A DNA stretch of 64,000 bases, from contig NTMA01000018.1 of NCBI GenBank assembly GCA_002917075.1, positions 62,001 through 126,000 of the forward strand, given 5' to 3'. The notes beneath the pieces were generated by a model that had not been told where the DNA came from, searched no databases, and was given only the letters and a program-made list of their open reading frames with translations. Every line of letters begins with the position of its first letter. Within the stretch, counting starts at the first letter, position 1. The stretch comes from Hawksworthiomyces lignivorus. Its lineage: Eukaryota; Ascomycota; Sordariomycetes; Ophiostomatales; Ophiostomataceae. Both the position numbers and the translations under genes were made by a program. Below are positions 1 to 10,989 of this stretch, in pieces.

Positions 1-442
1 TAATATCGGCTCAGATCATGGCTGATATTAAACATGAATGCCCCCCGACGTTGCCGCGTACCGCTAAGAAGTAACGAGAGAGCATTCTTGTGTTAAAAGC
101 TTTTGCGCAATGATCAAAATTAATCTAGCCACTAATAGAATGGTATGATTTTCGACGACTCCATGCTGCGTATGTTGGTTGGTACCACCCGAGTCAGTTC
201 ACCGACGTCTCCTCCCTACCAAGTCTCTCTTTTTTCTTTTTTTGAAGTGGGCGGCGCATTATCTAGCGGATATGACAGCTTCGGCAAGACGAATATATCA
301 TAATCTTTCGGTGGTTTAAATTACGAGTTCGTTTTCAGTTCTTGAATACGTTTAGTAGCAATGTGGTAATACTACTCGCCTCAATAGATCATTAACGCTG
401 CGGCAATTAATGGCTATGTGTCTCACACTAGCTTTGACAATT
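1..442. other. intergenic, no gene seen
   Basis: AT-rich sequence downstream of the first gene. No convincing coding frame, RNA gene or repeat was found. The pyrimidine-rich stretch near 225-245 is unremarkable. Confidence 0.5.
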
Positions 443-2152
443 TTACTCGCTATCCTCATCGTCAATCTCTCCTTGATAAAGCGGCATCATTTTACCTGGC
501 TTGCGGCGTGCCTCCTGTCGCAACGACTCCGGCACGCATACTGTTAAATCCATGTAGGTGGTCGTCGGCTGAAACCCCTGGTAGATACCACGTAGTTGTC
601 CCGCCCCCCACAACATCAGCGACGGGTCGAGCTGCGTGTAGAGCCAGGCATCCGTCGGATCCGTGTCGCGGACACGCACAGCTCCTAAAGCCTCGAGGTG
701 GTCTGAGTGTCTTTCTTCACTGAGACGGATGCCGAGCATTTCTGCTCGTTGCTCAAGATCCTGGACGTAGTACGGATTGCGATACGCTTGTCTTTTAGCT
801 TCCATCCAGAGTACGTACGATGGCTTTGGTTGTAGCTCGTCGTAGTTAATTTGGTAGTCGGCTATAATGCAGGCGTGGGCTGCTTGTGGTCGCATGTCAG
901 GCCGACGGTTGACTAGCTCACGCAGGGTGGGCCAATGTGGTTGACGTGGGTACCAGATCACATAAGGAATCTCGTAGTCAGGCGTCTCGGCTGTGATGCG
1001 AGAGACGTCATTACTCATGATATAACGGGCGTTTACGGCCTGTCGTATAAAGGCAGCGTTGACCTCATGTAAAGCTTGTAACAGCTGGCTTGAAGCTGCT
1101 GCTTCGTTTCGCGTCTCGTTTAGCTGTAATGCCCACCACTTAGCAAACATGGTGCTGTGGTAAATACCGCGAATCACACAGAAGAGCTCGTTTTCCACTA
1201 AATGTGGCCGCCGCAGCCGCGAGTACCGATCGACATTGCCTTCGGCGGCTGCCATCAGTATTAACATGTCTTTGTTGACAGCTGGCAGGTCAGGCGGCAG
1301 TGGTGTATAAAGCAGCGCGAGCGTGCTATCATCTCCGAGCAGAGATGGGGAAGACGAATCATCCGTTCCTTCAACCAGTCCGTAGTCCTCCGTAATATCA
1401 AAGTACGGGTATGGTCGTTTCAAACGACGACGATAATCTGCAAGACTAATAGAACTGTTGTCGAGCAGCGAACGCACGGCCGTATCGCCATTGAGCAATG
1501 CACCTGCTCGGGGTTGTTCCAGATTGACGGATCGAGTGTAGTCGTTCATGACGGCAAAACGCGTCGTCTGCGCCATAATGTCGTGGAAAATGACACGGCT
1601 GTTGGGCACGCGTTCCATATTGTCGCGTGCCTCCTCGGCGATAGACACATCCGGCAGCAGGCCCAGTTCATAGTACAGATCTGAATAACCAGCTACCGCA
1701 CAAGCTCGACCTACGGCATAGCGCATCTGGGGACACTGCCGCACAAGCTTGCGGTAGGTATCCTCGCGTGCAACGTCAGGGTACCAGATACAGTAGGGCA
1801 GAGTTTCGTTGTCAGCCTCGTTGCTGTTGCCCATGTCTTGGGGAATTGTGTCGCTCATTATCAGTCGTGCATTCCTGGCTCGTACAACTGCTGGATATTG
1901 GTTTGAAGCACAAATATGCAATACTTCAGGCGACCTGGCATAATCGGCATGGTGCCGTACACCATGAATCACGCATCGCTGCAGTGTGTCATCCTTTAGA
2001 CCAGGAAGTGGCGGCACCACTTCCCCACGCAGCGCCTGGAGTTGCACCGTCTCTCTGTCGGCGCCGCCATAACTATCATCGCTTGGCTCGGACACAGATT
2101 CCTCAGATTCTGTGTCTTCAATAAATTGCCAAGGAGAGGGCATTTTAAACAT
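443..2152 (-). CDS. uncharacterised fungal protein with an internal duplication
   Basis: A single uninterrupted frame of 569 aa; a second ATG three codons in (2143) is an equally good start. I do not recognise the family. The N-terminus is acidic (EDTESEESVSEPSDD). The protein contains two related halves. Near residues 95-163, NAR-IMSD is followed by LPY-IWYP and a stretch ending in YYEL. Near residues 373-440, NAR-IMSN is followed by IPY-IWYP and a stretch ending in NYDEL. Between them is a helical segment (VNKDMLILMAAAEGNVDRY, about 292-310) that recalls ankyrin-type helices without being diagnostic. No signal peptide or membrane segment is visible. Codon use and frame length support a real gene; function is unknown. 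Confidence 0.8.
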   Translation of the reverse strand: MFKMPSPWQFIEDTESEESVSEPSDDSYGGADRETVQLQALRGEVVPPLPGLKDDTLQRCVIHGVRHHADYARSPEVLHICASNQYPAVVRARNARLIMSDTIPQDMGNSNEADNETLPYCIWYPDVAREDTYRKLVRQCPQMRYAVGRACAVAGYSDLYYELGLLPDVSIAEEARDNMERVPNSRVIFHDIMAQTTRFAVMNDYTRSVNLEQPRAGALLNGDTAVRSLLDNSSISLADYRRRLKRPYPYFDITEDYGLVEGTDDSSSPSLLGDDSTLALLYTPLPPDLPAVNKDMLILMAAAEGNVDRYSRLRRPHLVENELFCVIRGIYHSTMFAKWWALQLNETRNEAAASSQLLQALHEVNAAFIRQAVNARYIMSNDVSRITAETPDYEIPYVIWYPRQPHWPTLRELVNRRPDMRPQAAHACIIADYQINYDELQPKPSYVLWMEAKRQAYRNPYYVQDLEQRAEMLGIRLSEERHSDHLEALGAVRVRDTDPTDAWLYTQLDPSLMLWGAGQLRGIYQGFQPTTTYMDLTVCVPESLRQEARRKPGKMMPLYQGEIDDEDSE

Positions 2153-2433
2153 ATAGCGAGATCATACGCAAATGCAAACAACTTTGTGAACAAGAAATAC
2201 CCTCAAAAACAGCTATTTCTTTTTCTGTTAAAGAATGCTGTACCTCTGTGATCGTTGTCAAATGTTTTATTTGCCTGCTCAATGTAGATAGAACAGCGTG
2301 TCCGGATACTTTTCTTTTCCGCTCTGGTCACGGCCATTATACTATTACAAAATGGATCAATTCCCCGGTACACTGGTTACAGAGCCCTTTATTTCGACAT
2401 AATATATCTAGCCATGTGGTTTTCTTAAAATGC

Positions 2434-2460
2434 GGCACAGGCGGCGCAGGCGGCGCAGGC
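2434..2460. repeat. 9-bp GC-rich tandem repeat (3 units)
   Basis: Three near-identical units of GGCGCAGGC type (first unit GGCACAGGC) lie at the edge of the dispersed repeat described next. The flanks contain the inverted pair CGGCACAGG / CCTGTGCCG, which could form a hairpin. Confidence 0.6.
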
Positions 2461-2530
2461 AATATAGTTGGGCGCGAAGCGTAACCTGTGCCGAAATGTT
2501 TGAAGCTAGTGCTAAATTATGCGGCGCCTG
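2455..2530 (-). repeat. dispersed degenerate repeat, copy 1
   Basis: Read on the minus strand, this roughly 76-nt block aligns over its whole length with 24161-24237 on the plus strand. About four bases in five agree. Shared cores include TAGCACT, GCACAGG, TACGCTTCG and GCCTGC. Many mismatches are C/T or G/A transitions, as expected from RIP. The family is not recognised. The rest of 2153-2946 contains no gene. Confidence 0.6.
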
Positions 2531-2946
2531 TACTTGGCCCCAAAAGTGGAATTACGGTAGATGAGCAAGCCGAACACCCCAGAGGCACTATTGCATACAT
2601 GTCAGCTGGCCTCGGCGTGGCGTGCCATGGCACTATTATAGAGAGAATCAAAAGAGAAACTTAGGTTGAGTTAACAATATAATTAGAAATCAAGGAGAAA
2701 ACTTTAGAGAAATTCAACAAAATGAAAGGTCTTAATTTTTTTAAGAAAAGTCAAAGTACAAAATGGGACGTCGGGAAAAGAAGAGCTGCAGTTTATGTAC
2801 GGCCACCAAAGAGGTAGCGAATGGTGGTCCGATCTGTCATTAAATTTAGCCTCAAGTTTCCCTACTATGGCGTTTAAAGATACTTTTTGATTGGAGGGGA
2901 CAGGATGAGCAGATTTATGTGCCATATCATAATGTTGTATTACGTT

Positions 2947-5900
2947 TTAAATTTGATCTATTTGTTGCTGCTCCAGAACAATCATCGTGTCACCCGGCTG
3001 GACGATGTCGTTTGGCCCGACCACGATGCTGGCGATGCGCCGACCGACGTGCTCAGCCGCGGCGAGGAAGTTGATCTCCATCTTCATGGCCTCGAGCACG
3101 AGGAGCAAATCGCCGGCGGCGACCATAGCGCCCTTCTTCACAGGGATCTTGTAGACGCTAGCGTGCGTCTCGGCTTTGATTTTTAGAGCATCGTCTAGGT
3201 AGGTTAGGTTCCCGGTCAGCTTACAAAGTGGAACAAAAATTGTGTGATCGATGGAAGAGCTATGCCTTACCGATATCATCGAGTGTTGGAAGTGCGTCCT
3301 TGCTGTTTTTCTGCTGCTCTTGCTGCTCCGCCTGCCACTGCTCAAAGAGGACCTTCTCGTGCGCAATCTCTATGGCGGCGGCCGCCGCTTGGCGCTCTTG
3401 GAACGCCGTCGCCTCGTCGGCGACGCTCTCGCAGAAGCGCCGGTAGGCAGCCACGTCGAAGACGGCCGGCTGGATGTCGAAGGCGAACTGGCCTGCGCGG
3501 AAGCGCGCGTAGAGCGCCTCGAACTCCGGCTCGGTCACCTCGTAGAACTCGATCTGGTCAAAGTTGTTGAACAGCCACGGCCGGCCCGCGAAGCTTGTAC
3601 TGACGGAAAACTGGTCCCAGCCGGGCAGCGTGCGGCCAAAATTGACGTAGCCGCCGGGGGCATCGATGGGGTCGCAGGTGAGGAACGAGCCGCCGAAGCC
3701 GAGCCCCCCCGCAGGCGAGAAGGTGCGCGGCGGGTTGAATTTGGGCACGTTGAGGCGGCAGCGGGGGTCGAGCGGCAGGCCGATGGGTGTGCCGTTGAAG
3801 AAGCCGACGCCGACGACGAGCATGCGCGAGGCGAGCACGCTGCGCCGCAGGGCGTCTTTGTCGGGGAGCCCGTTGGCGCGGGCGATGAACGCGACGGGGT
3901 CCGGCAGGTAGGCGGCGGACGCGCGCTGCGTCTGAATGTAGCGCTCGACCGCCGCGCGGTTGGCCTGGTCGTCGAAGACCATGGGAAGCCGCACGACGCG
4001 GCTGGCTAGCGTTGGCGGCAGCGCGGCATCGGCGAGACTTTTCAGAATAGAGACGGCAGTGCGGACTAGGCTGGCTTGCTCAAGCTCCAGAGCGTCGTAC
4101 TCGATGAGCAGACTGCAACCGATAGCGGTGACCAGCCGCACGCCCTGGATGCTGGCCTGCTCCACGCGCTCCACAACACTCTGTACGCGGCAGCGCGTCT
4201 CGAGGTCGAGGCTCTGGCCGAACTCAATCAATACATAGGCATCGCCAGCCTGCCGGATAACGGCGTCCCCGACGGTCGAAAGTATGGCCTGGGAAGAATC
4301 CGTTGCGGCGAGGCTGTCTTCGCCCACAGCCAACGATAGCGGCAAAACAGACGATGCGTCGGCAGTCCCCGCCACGAGGCCAGCGACTGCTTCCAGGAAG
4401 GCGGCCTGCCGCCGCCGCAGCGCGAGCGCCGCATCTAGGCGGACGGGCACGAGCCGGAAGCGGTCGCCGGGCCGCAGCTGAGCCACCTTGGCCAGTTCTG
4501 CGCTGGGAACGACGTGTGAGCTCACGAAGCCGCCGAGCGATGGTGCGTCTGCGGGGAACAGCACGGCACTGTCTCCCGTCCAGTTGAGTGCGCCCACCGC
4601 GTACGGGTAGTCAATGTAGTTGCTCGGGTGCGAGCCGCCTGAGCCGCCCGTCGGCCGGGCCCACTGCGCCCCGGGGCCCTGTAGGCGGACTCCGACACGC
4701 GACGCCTGGTGGGAGACGATCCACTCCCCGCTATAAAGGGCCTGCAGGCCGGTCGGCGTCACGATGTCCGGAGAGTCATGCGGGCCTGAGAGGCAGTAGA
4801 CGATGCTGCGGTCCCAGCTGGGCACGAGCTCACGCGGCAGCACGAATGGTTTGAAGGGTGGCAACGTCGCAACGTCGACAAGATCCAACTGGTCGCCGGC
4901 GGCGAGCGGACGTCCCTGCAGCCCACCGATGCCGGCAATCGGACTGGTTGCCTGGCTACCCAGATAAGTCGGGATGCTGGGTAGACCACCGCAGATTGCC
5001 AGGTATGTCCGGCAGCCGTCCTCCAACTTGCCCATAGTGAGCACGGCGCCAGCCGGTATGGCCACCGCAGCATACATGGGCACAACTGTTCCGTCGCTGA
5101 GACGCATGTCAGGCGCCTGCGCACCTGCCACGGCAATGATGGTCGCGGCGAGGAAGCGCAGCGAAGGCCCGACTAGTGTGATCTCTAGGTGGGCCGCACC
5201 AGCTGGGTTGCCCACGAGCAGGTTGGCCAGCTGCGCGTGCAGCGCGTCCATCGGCCCACCTTGTGGAATACCCGATCCGACACCGATGCGGCCGGGACAG
5301 TCCTGCACGGTAGTATAGCTGCCGGGGACCACGACTTCCAGCACCTTAGGCACATAGCGGAAGCCGTCGAGAAAGCCAGTGGTCGTGCGACCATGGACGA
5401 AATCCGGGGTCTCTAGCACGGCCACGAGCAGGTCGCGGTTCGTCACGATGCCGCGTAGCTTTGTTTTTTTCAGGGCGTCACGCAGCCTAGCGGTCGCTTC
5501 TTCTCGTGTGGCCCCGCGCGCCATTACCTTAGCCAGCATCGGATCGAAGGCGAGCGAGACCGCCGTGCCAGTGCTCACCCAGGTATCGATGCGTACCGGG
5601 CCTGCATGGTCGCTGCTCGGAAAATAGACCTCCTGCAGCACGCCCGGACTCGGCATGTAGTTATGCAGCGGGTTCTCGGCGTAGACGCGTGCCTCGATTG
5701 CGTGTCCGCTCGGAATCAAATCCCGATATGCGTCTAGGCTATCCAGGCTACCGTCGGCCAGGCGCAGCATCAACTCAACAATGTCGACGCCGTAGCGCAA
5801 CTCTGTGATGCCGTGCTCGACCTGCAGCCGCGTGTTCATTTCGAGGAAGAAGAAGTCGCCTGTTGTATCGTCTACGAGGTACTCGATTGTACCGGCCGAC

Positions 5901-6811
5901 CGGTACTGGATGTACCGGCCCAGCTGCCGCGACACGGCAAGAAGCTTCTGTCGTAGCGCAGGTCGCGTCTCGAGAAACGGGCTCGGCGCCTCCTCCAGAA
6001 CCTTTTGGTGCCGCCGCTGGATCGAGCACTCGCGCTCACCAAGGACGATGCAGTCACCGCGGCCGTCGCCAAACACCTGCACCTCGATGTGTCGTGACAC
6101 GGGGTAGAAGCGCTCAAGAAAGACGCCAGCATTCGCAAACAGCGCCGAACCGCGGCTGGCAACACTGGCAAACGACGCCCGCACCTGCGCTTCATCGTGG
6201 CAGATTTGCAGACCCTGAGAGTCAGTTGATATCATACTAAGAGGATTTAGTTTCATGAACCTACCATGCCGCCACCGCCTGCTGTGGCCTTGAGCATGAC
6301 CTGAAACTAGTTAGCAACGTAAAAACAAACCAGAGAATACTACGGGACCGGAACGGACCGGGTAGCCAATTTGGACAGCAGCTGCCGCTGCCGCATCTTC
6401 TGAGTCGAGCAGGCCGGACCCCGGGCACGTTGGTACACCTGTGAGCGCCGCCAACGCCCGGGCCTCGTGCTTGATACCGAACGCCATGATATGCGCCGCA
6501 GCTGGTCCCACAAATACAGCACCGGCCGCCTCTACGGCCGTAGCAAAATCAGCGTTCTCTGAGAGGAAGCCATAACCTGGGATGACAAAGTTGATGCTGT
6601 GCTGCCGCACTACGCCGATTATGGCGCCAATGTCGGTATACGAAGGAACCAAATAAGAGTCATCTGCGTCAACTGCATGGGGACTCGCCGCGTCGGCGGT
6701 CACATAGATGGAAACAACATGGTATCCAAGGCTCCGGGCAGTCCGCAAGACGCGACAGGCGATCTCACCGCGATTTGCAACGAGAAGCCGCTTGCGCGTG
6801 AGAGCCATCAT
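2947..6811 (-). CDS. biotin-dependent urea/lactam carboxylase (biotin carboxylase-KipA-KipI-biotinyl fusion)
   Basis: Four exons: 6811-6359, 6300-6265, 6214-3271 and 3194-2947, joined in phase to give 1226 aa. Order of domains: biotin carboxylase N-domain (KRLLVANRGEIACRV at the start), glycine-rich ATP loop KATAGGGGMG split by intron 2, ATP-grasp core with FLEMNTRLQVEH (about 286-297), carboxylase C-domain, KipA/PxpC-type domain (from about 460, TTVQDCPGRIG, GIPQGGPMD), KipI/PxpB-type domain (about 830-1060, ending GYVNFGRTLPGWD), and a C-terminal biotinyl domain with EAMKME (Lys about 1182). This is the urea carboxylase half of yeast DUR1,2 without the N-terminal amidase; an independent amidase is divergently transcribed next door. 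Beside a LamB/YcsF gene, the A. nidulans lam (2-pyrrolidinone) carboxylase is a likelier model than a pure urea carboxylase. Cytosolic, ATP-, biotin- and bicarbonate-dependent by family. Confidence 0.93.
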
Positions 6812-7397
6812 AGAAACAGGCTAAGAGCAATAATTGAAGGCTGTCAACGATTGCAGATGTTCAGTCTCTCACATCAGAACATGACAATGTGCGTGTGGAA
6901 GTAACCTATGAAACCGCCAATCAACTTCTCGAAGGAAATCGTTTATTGATAGCGATCACTTTGTCCATAGATTTCCTGCCCCCAATCTTCCCCAATGATA
7001 TTAGAGCACCGAATCTTCAATGCTAACTAGCTCAAATTAGACATTTATACCGCTCTATCTCTCATACTCTCGCGTCGTGTGTCTTTCCACGAACAAAGCG
7101 AATAATGCCGGCCTAACCCTCTAGTCTAGCCTCCTCTCGGACTAACCGCTTCAGGGCATTTCCACGATATCTTTCGCTTATCATCGCTACCCATCTTTCA
7201 AGTGTCTTGGCACCTTAGCCGGCGTTTGGCAGATCGCCGCTTACCCGAAACAGTTTTCTCCACGAACCTTGCCAGTGGACGGGATTATAGCAGGGACGAG
7301 ATTGAGGAGAACAAATACGGAGCTGTGGCCTTTTGCATGGCGGTGCCTTGAGTTGGGATTTGCAATACAGCGTGTCTGGTTAGATAACAGAAAAAAA
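6812..7397. promoter_or_regulatory. divergent promoter with GATA (AreA-type) sites
   Basis: This 586-bp region separates the start codons of the carboxylase (-) and the amidase (+). It holds four HGATAR motifs: TGATAG at 6947-6952, CTATCT (AGATAG on the minus strand) at 7055-7060, CTTATCA (TGATAAG on the minus strand) at 7177-7183 and AGATAA at 7382-7387. Such sites bind AreA/Nit2 nitrogen regulators in ascomycetes. Their role here is inferred. Confidence 0.5.
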
Positions 7398-9178
7398 ATG
7401 GCAGAGCCCCAAATAATATGGCAAGACGTGGCCAAGGCAGGTTTGATTGACAAATAGAACATTGACTCGTAGATAATTGCTAATTGGTAACAGGAATTTC
7501 AAAGCCGCCGAGATGCCCTGCTGCCAGATAAATGGCGTGCCCCTCGGGACGACCTCATCGCTGCTACCCAGTCCACCACTTGCGTAGTAGATGTCCTGCC
7601 TACGTGGTTGTCCACCGAGGAGAAGACCATCACGTCCCTTGACGCCACGTCTCTAGCGGCGGCTATCCGGGATCGCACGTACTCTGCGCTGCAGGTCGCG
7701 GAGGCCTTCTGCCACCGAGCCACGCTAGCGCAGCAGCTGACAAACTGCCTGACGGAGGTCTTCTTTGACGAGGCGCTGGCGCGCGCACGGGAGCTGGATG
7801 CGCACCAGGCCGCCACCGGCACTACGGTTGGTCCGCTGCACGGTGTGCCTGTCTCGGTCAAGGACCACTACAACGTGGTCGGCCAGTACACGACGGCGGG
7901 CTACATCGCATATGCGAGCCGGGGCCGGTATAAGACCGATGCGCATATTGTCACCATCCTGCGCAGCGCCGGTGCCGTGCTGTACGCCAAGACCAACAAC
8001 CCGCAGTGCATGATGGTGGTCGAGACGGTGAGCAACATCTACGGTCGCACGCTCAACCCGTGGCACACGGCTCTGGCGGCTGGCGGCTCGAGCGGCGGCG
8101 AAGGCGCGCTGCTCGCACTGCGCGGCTCGCCGTTAGGCGTCGGCTCGGACATCGGCGGGTCGATCCGCGTGCCGGCTGCGTTCAACGGCCTGTACGGCTT
8201 CAAGCCATCCGGCAAGCGCGTCGTACCGACAGGCGGCTGGGAATGCACTAACACAGGCGCCGAGTCGATCACGGCCGTCGCGGGCCCGCTCGGCCACAGC
8301 GTCGACGACCTGGAGCTGTTCTTCCAGATCGTGTCTGACGCGCAGCCGTGGCTGTGCGAGCCGATGCTGGCGTTCCCCTGGGTGTCGCAAATGGACAAGA
8401 TGCGAGGCCAGCCGCTCACCGTCGGCCTGCAGCTGTGGGACGAGGTCGTCATGCCGCACCCCTACATCACGCGGGTGCTGCGCGAGACGGCCGCCAAGCT
8501 GCGCGCAGCCGGCCACACGGTGATAGACGTGCGTGCATACGACCACAAGCGCGCCTGGGACGACATTCTGCTACCGCTCTACTTCACGGACGGCGGCCTC
8601 GACATCCGGCAGACGCTAGCGGCAGGCGGCAACGAGCCCATGCTGCCGAGCGCATCGCGCCTGATCAATGACCCCATCGTGCGGGCGCGCTCTATTCACG
8701 AAATTTGGAAGCTCAACATCGCTCGCGACACGTACCGCAGCGAGTACCTCGCCAAGTGGGCCGCGACAGCCACCGCGCCCGGCAATAGCACAGGCAAGCC
8801 CATCGACGTGCTTCTGTGCCCCGTGGCACCGCTCCAGGGCACGCCGCACGATGTCAAACCATGGTGGGGCTACTGCTCGCAATGGAACCTGCTGGACTAT
8901 CCTAGTAGTGTCATGCCAACCGGCCGAGTCCTCGCCAGCGATGCATATCCAGCCAACTACGAGCCAGTCAATGACCTGGACCGAGAGAACTACGATCTCT
9001 GTAGGTATACCCAGTGCACTCCTCCTAGATCTGATGTTTTCAACTACAGCTAACACACATAGTCGACGTCGATATTTACAAAAACCTACCAGTCACCATT
9101 CAGGTTGTTGGGCTGCCGTACCAGGACGAGAAAGTTATGGCAGCGACCAAGATAATTGATGTGATTGTGAATGCGTAG
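7398..9178 (+). CDS. amidase-signature family amidase (acetamidase-like)
   Basis: Three exons: 7398-7436, 7494-9000 and 9063-9178, giving 553 aa, close to the size of fungal AmdS-type acetamidases. The Ser-cisSer-Lys triad of the family is visible with correct spacing: Lys136 (VSVKDH), Ser211 (GGSSGGE) and Ser235 (GSDIGGSIRVPAA). The first exon (MAEPQIIWQDVAK) joins EFQSRRDALLPDKWR only if the first intron has a GC donor; no GT donor keeps the frame open. The last intron (9001-9062) restores the C-terminal IQVVG and DEKV motifs. The enzyme should hydrolyse a carboxamide to acid plus ammonia in the cytosol. In A. nidulans amdS and the lam genes share the AmdR regulator, so a role in omega-amino-acid or lactam nitrogen use fits the neighbourhood. 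The exact substrate cannot be read from sequence. Confidence 0.92.
7437..7493 (+). other. GC-AG intron in the amidase gene
   Basis: 57 nt. Donor AAG|GCAGGT, acceptor AACAG. The only nearby GT (7441) puts exon 2 into a frame that stops quickly. The GC donor gives the expected amidase N-terminus. Confidence 0.7.
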
Positions 9179-9368
9179 GGAGGCAAAGACAGCGAAATCT
9201 CGTTTAAAGTAGCACAGCATTGACAAAGCAAATAAACTAGTTAAGAACAAGTCCATTTTAGTAGTTTAAAAATCACGGTTTCGCCTTTCAGCCTCATTGG
9301 TGTTCTGGCTGGATATAAGTAGTACATTTTTGAGAAGTTAATTCCTTACCGGAGAGTCCGGTGTAGGT

Positions 9369-10285
9369 TTATGCCCCCTGAAACATCTCCTGGTTGAAGC
9401 GGTCGACCTCGACCCGCGTGGCCGCCGCCACTTCTACAGCGCCCGGCGTATCGCTGTGGATGCAGAGGCTCAGTGGTGCACTACTAAGCTTGAGGTCCAC
9501 CTCGCCTCCCCCGTCCGCATCCGCGCACACCATCGTACCCTTGTGCAGCGCACCAACCAGCCGCTGCCGTAGCGCAGCAACATCGATAGCCTCGTGCATG
9601 CGCGGGATCTTGCAGTCGCCGTTGGCGTCGTATTCGAGGTCGGCGATGATCTCCTGGATGAACGGGATGCCCATGGCGGCGCACGTCGTCTCCATGATCG
9701 TGTTGGGCGCCCCGATCATAGGTATGATATTGCCTGCAGTGTCCTTGAAATGCGCATTGGCGCGACAAACAGCCGCGCAGATGGCCTCGTCTTTGCACAT
9801 GACGCCGTATAGCGCACCATGGGGCTAAAAACAATTTCCTGTTAGTTTGAGGGCGGACGAGGGTGGGTGACAACTTGACCTACGCTGACATGCGACAAGG
9901 GCATGCCCTCAATGTCGAGAAATGCCTTGAGTGCGCCGATCTGGTAGACGACCATCTGCTCGCACTCGTCCGGGTCCATGACCATGGCGCGCCGCCCAAA
10001 TCCCTGCAGATCGAGGAACGACGGGTGGGCGCCTACGCGGATGCCGTGCTTCTTGGCGGCCCGCACCGTCTTGTACATGACCATCGGGTCACCCGCATGA
10101 AAACCACAGGCTACCGAGCAGGCGGAGATGTACGGCATGATGGCCTCGTCGTCACCCTGGATATGTCAGCACAGCCGCAGACTGGATGCAAATAGTATAG
10201 AACTTGCCATTTTCCAGTTACCAAAAGCTTCGCCCATATCACAGTGGATACCTATAGGCTGAGACCCCCATTTTAGTTCTGCCAT
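9369..10285 (-). CDS. lamB: LamB/YcsF family protein (PxpA-like lactam utilisation)
   Basis: Three exons: 10285-10208, 10156-9884 and 9824-9369, giving 268 aa, the normal length for the family. Conserved elements: IHCDMGEAFGNWKMGDDEAI (residues 13-32, spanning the first splice), ACSVACGFHAGDP, GIRVGAHPSFLDLQGFGRR, SPHGALYG across the second splice, and the C-terminal SLCIHSDTPGA. Bacterial PxpA acts with PxpB and PxpC, homologues of the KipI and KipA parts of the neighbouring carboxylase, to open 5-oxoproline with ATP. A. nidulans lamB is needed for 2-pyrrolidinone use. The first intron needs a GC donor. The family motif is usually KPHGALY; here Ser precedes PHG at the splice junction, a possible divergence or a splice-site error of mine. 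Confidence 0.9.
10157..10207 (-). other. GC-AG intron in the lamB-like gene
   Basis: 51 nt on the minus strand. Donor ATG|GCAAGT (the optimal GC-AG consensus), branch-like CTGAC, acceptor CCAG. It joins GNWKM directly to GDDEAI. Nearby GT donors put exon 2 onto an early TGA. Confidence 0.8.
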
Positions 10286-10989
10286 CCTGTAATAGGAACA
10301 AGGTCAAACGAGGAAACAGAATAGGCACTGAGTAGTGCTCTGCTACCAGAGAATGCTGCTAAGAATTCTCCTTGGAGGGGAGAAAAGGGATGACAAAGTC
10401 TATAGCAGGAATAATATTTCCAATAATGCGCAATTCATCCAGTAAGATAACTGTCAAAGATAAGCTCTATTGACGAGTTTATAATTCATAATTGTCGTTC
10501 TTGTGTGATCCATTACGACGTCGTTTCCTACAGGGTCAGATCCCCAGAAATGAGATGCTCGTCGAAGGCTCTCGATTGAGTTAGCCCTTACAACGGGGCA
10601 ACGCACCGTCTCGATAACAAAAGCTGCACTAGCCCCAATAGGCAATCTCCACGAGCAGACAGGGTGCAGAGCCGGCGCCAAGTTGCTAGTCGGTTGTCCG
10701 ACCGCCGAGTCGGGTTGATTGCTGTGGTTGAAGTCTGCAGTGCATTATCTCGGTATCGTGCTGCAACCCAGTTATCCAACATCAAGTTGTAACTCGCACG
10801 CATCGTGTCTCAGGGTTGCCAGCAGCACAAATAGGATCGACATTCCCCTTGGGTCGTCGTCTTTGAGGTTATTCCAGTCTTCGATAGACTTTATCATTCT
10901 GAGACTCTGCCCTTCCCATTTTTTTTCCTCTTTTGGCTGTCTCTCTCTTTCCTTTTCCTGTGCTCCGACCTGACGACACACACAGCACA
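10286..10989. promoter_or_regulatory. divergent promoter between lamB-like and UNC93-like genes
   Basis: 704 bp. GATA-type motifs AGATAA at 10445-10450 and AGATAAG at 10458-10464 lie mid-region, and another inverted site (TTATCA) lies near 10890. The last 100 bp before the plus-strand ATG are pyrimidine-rich (TTTTTTTTCCTC, CTCTCTCTTTCC), typical of highly expressed fungal promoters. Regulation by AreA is inferred. Confidence 0.4.

Noticed and set aside
3251..4009. Open frame of 252 codons on the plus strand
   Set aside because: It lies antisense to the carboxylase gene, is Arg/Ala-rich and carries no motif; it is a shadow of GC-rich coding DNA.
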